A stretch of 64,000 bases of DNA from Roseinatronobacter sp. S2 (GTDB taxonomy: Bacteria; Pseudomonadota; Alphaproteobacteria; Rhodobacterales; Rhodobacteraceae): assembly GCF_029581395.1 (NCBI RefSeq), contig NZ_CP121113.1, positions 2,414,001 to 2,478,000 on the forward strand, given 5' to 3'. Shown here piece after piece: positions 38,349-47,487 of this stretch. The position numbers and the translations under genes were made by a program. The stretch's first letter is position 1. Each line of letters starts with the position of its first letter. The notes beneath the pieces were generated by a model. It made no database searches and was not told the origin of the DNA. It worked only from the letters and a program-made list of their open reading frames with translations.

Positions 38349-39089
38349 TCAGTCATCTATTGTCGCGAAATAGGCGGCCAATGCCGCGATTTCTTCGTTA
38401 TCCAGCCTGCGGGCGACATTTTGCATAACCGCATGCGGGCGCAGCCCTTCCTTATAGGCGTGCATGGCAACCACGAAACGGTCCTCCGGCCAGTATGTTA
38501 TGGACGGTATGCCCATGGCCGCGCCATCACGTTGATGACAGGTCGTGCATTCGCTGGCAAGATATTCGCCCCATTCCCTGTCCCCGCGGATGGCCAGCAC
38601 TTCGGGCGGCAGTTCAATCTCGATGCGGCGCGCTGTGGGTTCGGCTTCGGGAATATTTTCGGGCATGTCGGAAAACTGGCGCATGAAGGCCAGAATATCC
38701 GCGCGGTCCTGCGCGTCGGGCAGTCCGGGGTAACTCATACGGGTGCCGGAGACCAAGGCATAAGGGTTTTCGATATAGGCATCGAGGGTGCGGAACGTCC
38801 AGCGCAAGCCGTCACGGCCCATACGTTCAATCGAGTCCGAATAAACGAACCCCTCCACATCTGCCGCGCGCCTGCCATAGATGCGCGTCAGGTGGGGCCC
38901 TATTCCGTTTTCGGCACCACGGCCCATTTCATGGCATGCGGCGCATTCATATTCCCACAATTCCGCGCCGTGCTCGGCATTTCCCAACGGCTCGGCCCCG
39001 CTGCCGGTTTGCGCCTGCACCCCGCCTGCGCCAATGGCGGCAAGGGTGACCCCTGCCGCCAAGATTGTCTTGAACCTGTTGACCTTCAT
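38349..39089 (-). CDS. soxE: Diheme cytochrome c, SoxE
   Basis: 246-residue periplasmic cytochrome, electron acceptor of SoxF. Signal peptide to about residue 27; two heme sites, CAACH at 49-53 and CTTCH at 181-185, in two c-type domains. ATG 39089 is used (GAGG four bases upstream); a TTG one codon before it is not preferred. Six bases after soxD. Confidence 0.9.
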   Translation of the reverse strand: MKVNRFKTILAAGVTLAAIGAGGVQAQTGSGAEPLGNAEHGAELWEYECAACHEMGRGAENGIGPHLTRIYGRRAADVEGFVYSDSIERMGRDGLRWTFRTLDAYIENPYALVSGTRMSYPGLPDAQDRADILAFMRQFSDMPENIPEAEPTARRIEIELPPEVLAIRGDREWGEYLASECTTCHQRDGAAMGIPSITYWPEDRFVVAMHAYKEGLRPHAVMQNVARRLDNEEIAALAAYFATIDD

Positions 39090-39095
39090 CAATCC

Positions 39096-40178
39096 TCACT
39101 CCGAATAGGTGGACAGATAGGCAACCAGCGCGCGCCGGTCATCTGCGTCGCGCATACCCGCATAGGACATGCGGTTGCGGGGCAAATATCCGCGCGGGTC
39201 GGCGATAAACTCTGACACTGTCTCCTCTGTCCAGATCAAACCGGTATCGCCCGCTTCGGTCAAGACCGGCGAATAGCGAAACCCGTCCACCCTGCCCGCC
39301 ATGCGGCCAATAATGCCGTTCAGCATTGGCCCGACAGCATTACGCGCCCCGTCGCCCACCTGATGGCAGGTGCGACAGGCCCGATACAGGCTTTCGCCCT
39401 GTGCAATCAATTCGGGGCTATGGGCTGCGCTGGCGTCTTCGTCGGGTTTTGCTTCGGGTTCCGCGTCGGGCGTTGACGCTGGTGCATCCCCGCCGCCCGA
39501 TGCCGCAGCCATGGCCCGCGCCTGCGCGCGCCGCGCATCGGCAATGGGGTCATCCGGCGTGACATCCAGAACCGCCGCGCGCATGGTTACCTGCACTTCA
39601 GGTTTACAATCGCTCATGCATGGGTCTTGGGTGAACAGCGGCCATTCCAGTTCGATACGGTCATCCAGATAGAAGCCATCTTCGTTGGGCAGGCGAATGT
39701 CGCTGAAGTTCTCGCGGCTTAGTTCGAAATCATCATCGACCAGATCGTTCAGATACATCAGATAGGCCGTGATCGCATAAACCTCATTCGGCGTCAGGGA
39801 TTGCGCCATCCCGTAGGGCATGGCGCGATTGACATAATCCCACACGGTCGACAGATACGGCCAGTAAGACCCGATCGTTTTTTCAGGGTGCTCATGCGTC
39901 AAGCTGCCATGCCCCCCCGCAAGCGCGGGCCACGACCCCATCCCTTCGCCAAACGTGCCATGGCAATGGGCGCATTGCGCCTCGTATAAGTCCTCGCCCG
40001 TCCAGACATCGCCGGACCCGTCCGGCAGACCCGCCCCGTCAGGGCGGATATCAATGTCCCACGCGGCGACTTCTTCAGGCAGGGCCGCGCGCCCCAGACC
40101 ATAGGTTTGCGCCATGACAGGCAGGGCCGCGAAGGCCGCACCTGCGCAGATCAGTGTGGATTTAAGAAACCTCGACAT
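39096..40178 (-). CDS. soxD: Diheme cytochrome c of sulfane dehydrogenase, SoxD
   Basis: 360-residue partner of SoxC. Signal peptide MSRFLKSTLICAGAAFAALPVMA; first heme CAHCH in the N-terminal domain, a Pro/Ala/Glu-rich linker near 230-255, second heme CRTCH in the C-terminal domain with MLNGIIGRMAGRVDGFRYSP. The frame extends far upstream into soxC on this strand, but the signal peptide fixes the start; the two genes overlap by 17 bases. Confidence 0.93.
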   Translation of the reverse strand: MSRFLKSTLICAGAAFAALPVMAQTYGLGRAALPEEVAAWDIDIRPDGAGLPDGSGDVWTGEDLYEAQCAHCHGTFGEGMGSWPALAGGHGSLTHEHPEKTIGSYWPYLSTVWDYVNRAMPYGMAQSLTPNEVYAITAYLMYLNDLVDDDFELSRENFSDIRLPNEDGFYLDDRIELEWPLFTQDPCMSDCKPEVQVTMRAAVLDVTPDDPIADARRAQARAMAAASGGGDAPASTPDAEPEAKPDEDASAAHSPELIAQGESLYRACRTCHQVGDGARNAVGPMLNGIIGRMAGRVDGFRYSPVLTEAGDTGLIWTEETVSEFIADPRGYLPRNRMSYAGMRDADDRRALVAYLSTYSE

Positions 40179-41457
40179 TCTCGGCCTCCCCGTTTGAATG
40201 GACATGCCAGGTCTGGATGCCGTTATTGTGGTAGACGGAACTGACCCCGCGGAATTCGCGCAAGGCGTCCTTGGTGGGCTGGACATAGCCCGCATCATCA
40301 ATGGCGCGCGATTGCAGCAGCAACTCGCGCCCGTCCCAATCGAATTCGAAATAGAAGCGGTGCAGCGACTTGTCGAAACTTGGCCCGCTGATACGCGCCT
40401 GCGCCCAGTTGCGCCCGCCATCAATAGACACATCCACCCGCGCGACCTTGCCCACGCCCGACCATGCCAGACCCGTGATCACCGTAGGCCCATGCCCATG
40501 CAGAATGGGGGCTTGCGGGCTGGGGTTGGTGATGACCGATTTCGCGTGCATTTCCCATGTAAAGCGGCGCGCGCGCCCGTCGGCCAGAAGGTCGGTGTAT
40601 TTCGACGTTTCCTCGCGGTGGTGCCAAGGTGCATCGCCCACTTCCAGACGGCGCAGCCATTTGACCCACATGTTGCCTTCCCAGCCCGGCACAATCAACC
40701 GCACCGGATAGCCCTGTTCGGGGCGCAGCGCCTCGCCGTTCATCCTGAAGGCGATCATGCAATCATCCAGCGCCTTTTCCATCGGGATGGACCGCGACAT
40801 GGCCGATGCATCGGCCCCTTCGGCCAGAAGCCAGCTACCTTGCGCTTTGACGCCCGCTTCATTCAAAAGCGTGCGCAAACTGACGCCCGTATACATGCAG
40901 TTATGGATCATCCCGTGCGTGAATTGCGCGCCATTCAGCTGCGCACCGCGCCATTCCATGCCGGAATTCGCCGCGCATTCCAGAAAATACACATGGTTTT
41001 CGCGTGGCAGGCGCAGCAGATCCTGAAGCGTAAACACCAGTTCGCGGTCGACCAGACCATTGATCAAAAGCCGGTAATCCTGCGGTGCAATATCGGCGAC
41101 ACCGGCGTGATGGCGTTCAAAGCACACGCCATTGGGCGTGATGATCCCGTCCAGTTCATGGATCGGCGTAAAATTGACCGAACTGGACGTATCCGCCGTC
41201 AACCATTCCACATTGCGCCGGATGACATGCGCTTCATGGCGCGATGGCTTGCCATAGGGGGCCGCATCCACACCGTCGCCCAGAAACTGCGCCCAAGGCT
41301 GCACTTCGGTAATCAGCGGATCGGGCGAGGCCGCGCGCGCAGCGCCCGTTCCCGCAATCAGCCCCGCACCCGCCAGCCCCGCGCCGCGCAAAAACCCGCG
41401 CCTGCTGGGTCCACCAGACCGGCCAGAATGGGCACCGCCTGTAAGTTCTTCCGACAT
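40162..41457 (-). CDS. soxC: Sulfane dehydrogenase molybdopterin subunit, SoxC
   Basis: 431-residue molybdenum enzyme that oxidises the sulfane sulfur on SoxY, raising electron yield and avoiding sulfur globules. Twin-arginine signal SRRGFLRGAGLAGAG, then the sulfite-oxidase-type fold with catalytic Cys in VYFLECAANSGMEW and GYPVRLIVPGWEGNMWVKWLRRLEV, and a C-terminal dimerisation domain. Overlaps soxD. Presence of soxCD implies complete oxidation of thiosulfate to sulfate. Confidence 0.95.
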   Translation of the reverse strand: MSEELTGGAHSGRSGGPSRRGFLRGAGLAGAGLIAGTGAARAASPDPLITEVQPWAQFLGDGVDAAPYGKPSRHEAHVIRRNVEWLTADTSSSVNFTPIHELDGIITPNGVCFERHHAGVADIAPQDYRLLINGLVDRELVFTLQDLLRLPRENHVYFLECAANSGMEWRGAQLNGAQFTHGMIHNCMYTGVSLRTLLNEAGVKAQGSWLLAEGADASAMSRSIPMEKALDDCMIAFRMNGEALRPEQGYPVRLIVPGWEGNMWVKWLRRLEVGDAPWHHREETSKYTDLLADGRARRFTWEMHAKSVITNPSPQAPILHGHGPTVITGLAWSGVGKVARVDVSIDGGRNWAQARISGPSFDKSLHRFYFEFDWDGRELLLQSRAIDDAGYVQPTKDALREFRGVSSVYHNNGIQTWHVHSNGEAENVEVS

Positions 41458-41517
41458 CTGCCATGTCCTCCCTAGCAGTCAGGCCCGCCTCCCGCGGGCC
41501 GCAAATACATCCGGGCG

Positions 41518-43203
41518 TTAGCCCGTCACCACCTTGATTGTTGTGGATTCCGGCACGCTGACACGGCCCTGCTGGCGAATATAGCTTTCCACCACATCCC
41601 AGATTTGCGGCCCTTCAGTGCCTTCATTCACGCTGGCCCAGCCCGCAACCACATAGGCGCGGTCCATCTCGACAGGCGCGCCACTGGCCAGATGCACCAT
41701 GTCTGATATCCGTTCCCCCATCGGCGCATCAACGGCAATCCGGTAGCCCAGCCCGCCCACGCGCACCATATCGCCGCCCTGCTGGAAATAGGGGTCGGGG
41801 TGGAACAGGTTTTCGGCAATATCTTCCAGCGCGCCGTGCAATTCCGCGCCCGTCATTTCGCGGCGATACACCTGCCCATAGCTCATGGCGGTAATGTTAT
41901 AGATATCTTCGCGGGTGATCGCATCCCCGGGCATCAGGCTTGGCCCCCAGCGCACCCCGGGCGACAGCGCAATTTCCGCGTCACGTTCCTGCATCAAGGC
42001 ATTGCAGATCAGGTCATCCCAAGTGCCGTTGAAATTGCCGCGCCGGTATAGCAGGCTGTCGGTATGGCCCACGACTTCGGTCAGCTCATCCAGATAGGGG
42101 GCGCGTTCAGCGTCAATCAGGGCGGCCATATCGGCGTCGGGTTCGATCACATCCGCAAAGACCGGAATCAGCTTGTGGCGGAAGCCCATCATGCGCCCGT
42201 CGCGCACATCCAGATCAAGCCGCGTGACAAACTTGCCGTTTGATCCTGATGCAATCAACAAGGTCTCGCCCACCAGCAGCGGTTCGGGCAAGGCGTCATG
42301 CGTGTGACCCGTCAGCACAATATCAATGCCCTGCACCCGCGCGACCATCTGGCGGTCCACATCAAACCCGTTATGCGACAGAACCACCACAAGATCGGCG
42401 CCCTGCCCGCGCACCTCATCCACCATTTCTTGCATGCGCTGCTCGCGTATGCCGAAACTCAGCCCCGGAAACATCCATGACGGGTTTGCAATCGGCGTAT
42501 AGGGAAAAGCCTGCCCGATCACGGCAACCCGCACGCCCCCGCGTTCAAACAGGCGGTAGGGGTCATAAACCGGTTCATTCCAGTCGGTGTCAAAAATATT
42601 CTGCCCCAGAAACGCAAACGGCAGGTCCGACACAATTTCATCCACACGGTCCGCGCCAAGCGTAAATTCCCAATGCGATGTCATCGCATCCACGCCCATC
42701 GCGTTCATCACATTGACCATATCCTGCCCATTGCTGCGCAGCGCGGTCATGGACCCGTGCCATGTGTCGCCCCCGTCCAGCAACAGCGCATCGGGGCGGT
42801 CGGCGCGGATGGCATTGACGACAGTCGCCACCCTGTCCATGCCCCCCATGCGCCCATATGCACGGCCAAGCGCCACAAAATCATCATGCGTCAGTGCATG
42901 CGCCATGGCAGATGTGGCATCCAGCCCGTAATGCGCCAGAAAATCCTGCCCGACCAGATGGGGCGGCTGGCCCCGCACCGGCGCCGCGCCCAGTTTGACC
43001 GACGCTTCGCGAAACCAGACCGGTTTTAGTTGCGCATGAATGTCAGTGATATGAATAAGCGAGACATTCCCGAACGTGTCAAAGCGCAACAAGTCATCCT
43101 GATGCAGGCTTTGCTGCGCCGCGACCCGCGACCAACCGCCCTGCACCCCCAGCAATGCAGAGGCAGCAAGGGACGCCTGCAAAAACTCTCGCCGCGAAAT
43201 CAT
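41518..43203 (-). CDS. soxB: Thiosulfohydrolase SoxB
   Basis: 561-residue dimanganese enzyme that releases sulfate from SoxY-bound thiosulfonate. Tat signal MISRREFLQASLAASALLG; metallophosphatase motifs HITDIHAQ, LDGGDTWHGS, VLSHNGFDVD and LTGHTHDALPE; C-terminal 5'-nucleotidase domain. AGAGGG lies 8 bases before the chosen ATG; an ATG seven codons earlier lacks one. Separated from soxZ by only 104 bases, where soxA stands in most operons. Confidence 0.95.
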   Translation of the reverse strand: MISRREFLQASLAASALLGVQGGWSRVAAQQSLHQDDLLRFDTFGNVSLIHITDIHAQLKPVWFREASVKLGAAPVRGQPPHLVGQDFLAHYGLDATSAMAHALTHDDFVALGRAYGRMGGMDRVATVVNAIRADRPDALLLDGGDTWHGSMTALRSNGQDMVNVMNAMGVDAMTSHWEFTLGADRVDEIVSDLPFAFLGQNIFDTDWNEPVYDPYRLFERGGVRVAVIGQAFPYTPIANPSWMFPGLSFGIREQRMQEMVDEVRGQGADLVVVLSHNGFDVDRQMVARVQGIDIVLTGHTHDALPEPLLVGETLLIASGSNGKFVTRLDLDVRDGRMMGFRHKLIPVFADVIEPDADMAALIDAERAPYLDELTEVVGHTDSLLYRRGNFNGTWDDLICNALMQERDAEIALSPGVRWGPSLMPGDAITREDIYNITAMSYGQVYRREMTGAELHGALEDIAENLFHPDPYFQQGGDMVRVGGLGYRIAVDAPMGERISDMVHLASGAPVEMDRAYVVAGWASVNEGTEGPQIWDVVESYIRQQGRVSVPESTTIKVVTG

Positions 43204-43307
43204 GGCATATTCCCTCTTTGACATAGCCCGACAGGGCGCGGAAATCTGCTCCCGCGTCCAGCCGTGGTATCGGTTGTCTGAATTATGCGCCTAACGCCTG
43301 ACCAAGC

Positions 43308-43640
43308 CTATCCTACGGTAATGCTGGCACTGTCTTCATAGACAGAGCCGTCATCATCCACCCAGGTAAACGCAAATTCACCCGACTCCGGCACACGCGC
43401 TTCAAATTCGATGAAGGGGTTTGCCGACAGGCTGGGTTCAATTTCCATGTCGATCACCGTCTCGCCGTTGAATGTGCAGGTGAAGCGGTTGATGATATGG
43501 CGCGGAACAGTATTGCCATCCGTGTCGACACGGTGGCCGTTTTCCATGGGATGGTTGATCAACGTGCGCACCAGCACCACCTCATCGACAGAGGCAGTTC
43601 GCGGAACACGGACGCGTGGACGGGCATCAAAACCGGACAT
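43308..43640 (-). CDS. soxZ: Thiosulfate carrier subunit SoxZ
   Basis: 110-residue partner of SoxY in the SoxYZ substrate carrier. Family features: RPRVRVPRTASVDEVVLVRTLINHPMENGHR, RHIINRFTCTFNGETVIDMEIEPSLSANPFIEF and the beta-rich FAFTWVDDDGSVYED. No signal peptide, as normal, since it is exported with SoxY. Follows soxY by 95 bases. Confidence 0.94.
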   Translation of the reverse strand: MSGFDARPRVRVPRTASVDEVVLVRTLINHPMENGHRVDTDGNTVPRHIINRFTCTFNGETVIDMEIEPSLSANPFIEFEARVPESGEFAFTWVDDDGSVYEDSASITVG

Positions 43641-43735
43641 TGGGTATTCTCCTTATACTCTCGCGTTGGGGCCGCGTTGCATCTGGCCACGCCAACGATA
43701 ACCGCGCGGGACATGTGAAGCGGGGGGCATCCGCC

Positions 43736-44152
43736 CTAGCCGCCACAGCCGCCTATGGTGACGCGCACATTCGCGGCCGCCTGTACAAACGTGCCATCCG
43801 CCATTTCGGCAAGGGCAATCACATCCATCGTTTCTGCCATGCGAATACGGGTTGTCGCGGTATGGCGTCCTGCAAGCGGGCCGAAATGTACTGTGCACAC
43901 TTCCGGATTGGGGTTGGAAGGGGCCAGAATCCGAATGGATTTTGCATCCGGACATGTCACGGTAACCGGAACGGCATTGCCGTTTTCCGCAATCTCGGGC
44001 GCTGTTATCTCCAGCGGCCCCTCAACAATTTCTGCCCCGCCAGTAAAGGCTTCTATCAGCCCGGCCGCATCTGCCGACACGCGGATTGGAACCACCGTCA
44101 CAAAAAGCCCGCCAAGGCCCATTGCAAGGGTATGCCGCCGTGAATATCCCAT
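43736..44152 (-). CDS. soxY: Thiosulfate carrier subunit SoxY
   Basis: 138-residue covalent sulfur carrier. Tat-like signal YSRRHTLAMGLGGLFVTVV and the diagnostic C-terminal VTIGGCGG, whose Cys carries the sulfur intermediates. The start MGYSRRHTL is chosen; the frame remains open 31 codons upstream without a signal-peptide pattern. First gene of the sox set in this window; upstream is an AT-rich promoter-like region and no soxX. Confidence 0.94.
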   Translation of the reverse strand: MGYSRRHTLAMGLGGLFVTVVPIRVSADAAGLIEAFTGGAEIVEGPLEITAPEIAENGNAVPVTVTCPDAKSIRILAPSNPNPEVCTVHFGPLAGRHTATTRIRMAETMDVIALAEMADGTFVQAAANVRVTIGGCGG

Positions 44153-44576
44153 AAACCTCACTCCCGTTAACTGTGTCCCGGACCATCGGGCGCGCGGTGC
44201 CTGCAACGCAAGGGTTCCCCCTTCAGCCACTGCATGGCTGTCCATGCAAGGCGCGCTTGTGTGGTCCGATCCACTCCTCCTGATGCAGGATAACCCGATA
44301 GGACATATTGTCGCAACATAAAATCAGATTTTCTGAATGTATTTTTTGTGATCTGCTTAAGAAATTGTTTTAATTAAACTATATGGTAATTTCCGTCTTG
44401 GCACGATCCGGAATAAGGATGCGCCGCTTCTGTCCAAACACAACACAGCTCTGAAAACCCGCCCGTCGCATTCTCGGGGGGGCCGCCGGTTAAGGATACA
44501 GGGTATCCCTGTAAATCCCGCGCCATAACACCGCTTCTGCACGCATCGCATGTGACCATACCGCCGCACAGATCAC
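44153..44576. promoter_or_regulatory. 424-base gap between soxY and cobF with sox promoter region
   Basis: No accepted gene. The part 44320-44400 is clearly AT-rich and probably holds the sox promoter on the minus strand; a dyad TCAGA-TTT-TCTGA lies at 44324-44336. AGGAGG occurs at 44276-44281 (minus) without a properly spaced start codon. Overlapping dyads at 44494-44512, GGATAC-AGG-GTATCC and ACAGGG-TAT-CCCTGT, lie behind cobF. A 61-codon Cys-rich minus-strand frame (44374-44559) has weak codon bias and was not called. Confidence 0.45.
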
Positions 44577-45326
44577 TCAGTTGCGACGCAACAGATAGAT
44601 ATCCATGATCCATCCATGCGCGGCCCGCAATTCTGCGCGCAACCGCGTAATCCGCGACGCGACATCGGCCAAAGGCCCTGCCACCAGTGCTTGTTGCGGC
44701 ATGCCCAGATAGGCCCCCCACCAGATATACAGCCCCTGCGGCGGCAGCACGTCAAATGCACTGCCCGCATCCAGCATCACCGCCACACTATCCGCACCAT
44801 CAGGCCAGCCGCCCTCGCGCAACTGCCGGCCGGTTGTAATAATCACCGGCGCACCAATCGTGTTCAGCGCAATCGCATGTGCCGCAGTAAGGGCCGACAG
44901 GCTGGTAATTCCGGGCACAACAGACACGCGCAACGCCATCCCGTCCGCACCCAGCCGCGCGGCAATGCGCAGGCTGCTGTCATATAACGACGGATCGCCC
45001 CAGACCATCAGTGCGACCCGCCCACCATCAGGCAGATGCGCTGCAATCTGGCCCGCCCATGTCTGCGCGATGGCCTCATGCCAATCCTGCACCCGCCCCA
45101 GATATTCCCCGCGGCTGTCGCGCACGGGCAGGTCGAACTCGGCCAGTTTGACATCGGTGCTCAGAACATCGGCACAAACCATGCGGCGCAGATCCAGCAG
45201 CTCCGCCTTCTCCGCCCCCTTGCGCGGCAGCAAGATAAGATCCGCCTCGTTCAAGGCACGGATCGCGGCGCGCGTCAGGTGCTCGGGATTGCCGGTTCCA
45301 ATCCCCACAAGGCTCAGCTCGATCAT
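44577..45326 (-). CDS. cobF: Precorrin-6A synthase (deacetylating)
   Basis: 249-residue SAM-dependent methyltransferase that methylates C-1 and removes acetate during ring contraction in the aerobic B12 pathway. N-terminal MIELSLVGIGTGNPEHLTRAAIRALNEADLILLPRKG and VALMVWGDPSLYDSSLRIA plus VVPGITSLSALTAAHAIALN identify the family; CobF is specific to the oxygen-dependent route. Overlaps cobA by 4 bases and is the last gene of the minus-strand cob run. Confidence 0.94.
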   Translation of the reverse strand: MIELSLVGIGTGNPEHLTRAAIRALNEADLILLPRKGAEKAELLDLRRMVCADVLSTDVKLAEFDLPVRDSRGEYLGRVQDWHEAIAQTWAGQIAAHLPDGGRVALMVWGDPSLYDSSLRIAARLGADGMALRVSVVPGITSLSALTAAHAIALNTIGAPVIITTGRQLREGGWPDGADSVAVMLDAGSAFDVLPPQGLYIWWGAYLGMPQQALVAGPLADVASRITRLRAELRAAHGWIMDIYLLRRN

Positions 45327-46054
45327 GCCCCGTCCCCGTCCGACAAAGGCCCGTAAAGTATCAACGCAGGCCCCCCCTGCCCCGGCGCATCCAGCAACGC
45401 GACCGCAAGCTGCCCGACTGTCGACCGTGTCAGGCTCTGATCAGGGTGGCTTACATTCTCGGCCAGAAGCGCGGGCGTGTCGGCAGGCAGGCCCGCCGCC
45501 ATCAGTGATTGCGCCAGTTCGGGAAAGGTCCGCTTGGGCATAAACACCACAGTCATCGCCTGCGCATCGGCCAATGCCGCCATATGCAACCCTTCGGGCA
45601 AGGCACCGCGCACATCATGGCCGGTGACAAACTGCACCCGCCGTGCATTCAGGCGCCGCGTCAGCGGTATACCGGCAGCGGCAGCCGCCGCACTGGCCGA
45701 TGTGACACCGGGGATCACCTCAAATCCGATGCCCGCCGCACGACATGCCGTGATCTCCTCCTCCAGCCGGCCGAATACACCCGGATCGCCGGACTTCAAC
45801 CGCACCACCCGCGCCCCCCCCAAGGCATACTCCACCAGCAACCGGCTGACATGATCCTGCTTTGGCGACGGGCGGCCTGCGCGTTTGCCCACAGCCACCA
45901 GTTCCGCCCCCTGCCGCGCATGCCCCAGAACAGGCCCCGACGACAGATCGTCAAACAAAACCGCATCTGCCTGCTTCAACCGCGCCACGGCCTTCAGCGT
46001 CAGCAGTTCCGGATCGCCCGGTCCGGACCCCACAAATGACACAAACCCGCGCAT
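45323..46054 (-). CDS. cobA: Uroporphyrinogen-III C-methyltransferase
   Basis: 243-residue SUMT that adds two methyl groups to uroporphyrinogen III, giving precorrin-2, the entry point to corrin and siroheme. Motifs: FVSFVGSGPGDPELLTLKAVARLKQADAVLFDDL, VVRLKSGDPGVFGRLEEEI and VIPGVTSASAAAAAAGIPLTRR. No siroheme synthase domain is fused. The preceding 119 bases contain a composite two-hairpin element whose conserved box ends near the start codon. Confidence 0.95.
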   Translation of the reverse strand: MRGFVSFVGSGPGDPELLTLKAVARLKQADAVLFDDLSSGPVLGHARQGAELVAVGKRAGRPSPKQDHVSRLLVEYALGGARVVRLKSGDPGVFGRLEEEITACRAAGIGFEVIPGVTSASAAAAAAGIPLTRRLNARRVQFVTGHDVRGALPEGLHMAALADAQAMTVVFMPKRTFPELAQSLMAAGLPADTPALLAENVSHPDQSLTRSTVGQLAVALLDAPGQGGPALILYGPLSDGDGA

Positions 46055-46063
46055 CTCTGCCCC

Positions 46064-46126
46064 TTCATTCTGGTCTAAATATCCTCGGGGGTAAGGGCCG
46101 CAGGCCCGAGGGGGCAGACAGCCCCC
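46064..46126 (+). repeat. Composite box-plus-two-hairpins element, copy 1
   Basis: Box TTCATTCTGG..., ending AAATATCCTCGGGGG, at 46064-46091; hairpin 1 GGGCC-GCA-GGCCC at 46095-46107; hairpin 2 GGGGGC...GCCCCC with an AGACA-type loop at 46110-46126. Read on the minus strand, the box ends 10 bases before the cobA start and the hairpins come first. Lies between cobB and cobA. Confidence 0.7.
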
Positions 46127-46173
46127 TTCCCCTTTTTCGTGTCACAAAAATCCGCACATCGCGCGCCACATCA

Positions 46174-47487
46174 TCATCCGTCTCCCTGATCCTCGGCAAT
46201 CAGGTGAAAAAATGTCCCGCTGACATGGCCCTTGCATGATCCGGTTTCCGGCACAATATCGCCTTGGGCATCGCGCACCTGCGCCAGTGGCGCATCGGGC
46301 TGCGCAAGGATTGTCGAGTAATGGAATTCATGCCCGCGCAGGCCCGCACCGGCGGCGAACCCCGGCATTGGCAGGCGCAACTCGGCCCGCCGGTATCCAA
46401 GATGCATCTTGCGTTGCGCATATGATGTCACCAATCCCAACAGCCCCGCCATCTGGTGGCGCACGCCCTCCTTGTCGATCAACGCCTCTCCCAACGCCAT
46501 GTAGCCGCCGCATTCCCCATGCACGGGGCGGGTGCGCGCATGCGCACACAAGGCCTCGCGAAACCGCGTTGCGGCCGCCAGACGGCCTGCATGCAATTCA
46601 GGGTATCCCCCCGGCAACCAGACCAGATCGGCGTCGCGGTCAGGCGCTTCATCAGCAAGCGGCGAAAACGGTATCACCTCGGCGCCCGCGCGCCGCCATC
46701 CTTCCAGCAAATGCGGATATGTGAAGGAAAACGCAGCATCGCGCGCCAGCGCTATGCGCTGTGCGGGCGGCTTGGGCAGCGGGGCCGTACCATAGTTCCG
46801 ACCGGCGCGTGCGCATTGCACCAGCGCGTCCAGATCGACATGATCGCGCAGAAATGTCGCATAGCCGGATATCGCGCGCTCAAGGTCCGGGTGTTCCACA
46901 GCCTGCACCAGCCCCAGATGACGCTCCGGCAACACCAGATCCCCCCGCCGTGGCAAGGCCCCCAGCACAGGCAGGCCCGCTGCCTCCATGCCCAGCCGCA
47001 CCAGCCGTTCATGGCGCGGGCTGGCCACACGGTTCAGGATCACCCCCGCAAAGGGCAGATCCGGCCAGTATCGCGCGAAACCCAGCGCCACCGCTGCCGC
47101 CGATTGCGCCTGCCCCGACACATCGACGACCAACACCACCGGCCAGCCCATCCGCTGCGCCAGCTCGGCGCTGGCCCCATGCCCGGACGCGCCCGGCTTC
47201 GCGACCCCGTCAAACAGCCCCATCGACCCTTCGGCCAGCACAATGTCGGCCTGTGCGGCCTGTCCGGCGATGGCATCCATCAGATCACCGCCCATGGCCC
47301 AACTGTCCAGATTATACGCCTCGCGCCCGCTGGCTGCGCGGTGAAAGGCGGGGTCAATATAATCCGGCCCGCTTTTGAACGGTTGAACGGCCAGACCTGC
47401 ATCCCGCAAGGCGCGCAAGACCCCCAGCATCACAGTCGTCTTGCCCGTGCCCGATGCGGGGGCGGAAATCATCAATCCCGGAATCAT
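46174..47487 (-). CDS. cobB: Hydrogenobyrinic acid a,c-diamide synthase
   Basis: 437-residue glutamine amidotransferase that amidates the a and c side chains. N-terminal P-loop-like [21 protein letters not shown] and [10 protein letters not shown]; synthetase part with [13 protein letters not shown]-terminal triad-type glutaminase domain with [15 protein letters not shown] (catalytic Cys) and HEFHYST (His). Overlaps cobM by 4 bases. Normal length. Confidence 0.94.
   Translation of the reverse strand: MIPGLMISAPASGTGKTTVMLGVLRALRDAGLAVQPFKSGPDYIDPAFHRAASGREAYNLDSWAMGGDLMDAIAGQAAQADIVLAEGSMGLFDGVAKPGASGHGASAELAQRMGWPVVLVVDVSGQAQSAAAVALGFARYWPDLPFAGVILNRVASPRHERLVRLGMEAAGLPVLGALPRRGDLVLPERHLGLVQAVEHPDLERAISGYATFLRDHVDLDALVQCARAGRNYGTAPLPKPPAQRIALARDAAFSFTYPHLLEGWRRAGAEVIPFSPLADEAPDRDADLVWLPGGYPELHAGRLAAATRFREALCAHARTRPVHGECGGYMALGEALIDKEGVRHQMAGLLGLVTSYAQRKMHLGYRRAELRLPMPGFAAGAGLRGHEFHYSTILAQPDAPLAQVRDAQGDIVPETGSCKGHVSGTFFHLIAEDQGDG

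Noticed and set aside
40179..40433. Upstream extension of the soxD frame by 85 codons
   Set aside because: The extension lies within soxC and lacks protein-like character; the real start is at the SoxD signal peptide.
40198..41475. 425-codon plus-strand frame opposite soxC
   Set aside because: Antisense shadow of a complete SoxC; no start signal and no recognisable domain.
44272..44281. AGGAGG followed by GTG on the minus strand upstream of soxY
   Set aside because: The spacing of one base is too short for initiation, and the resulting 35-codon frame has no recognisable content.
44374..44559. 61-codon Cys-rich minus-strand frame downstream of cobF
   Set aside because: Codon third-position composition is near random and there is no clear ribosome-binding site; mentioned under findings only as a possibility.
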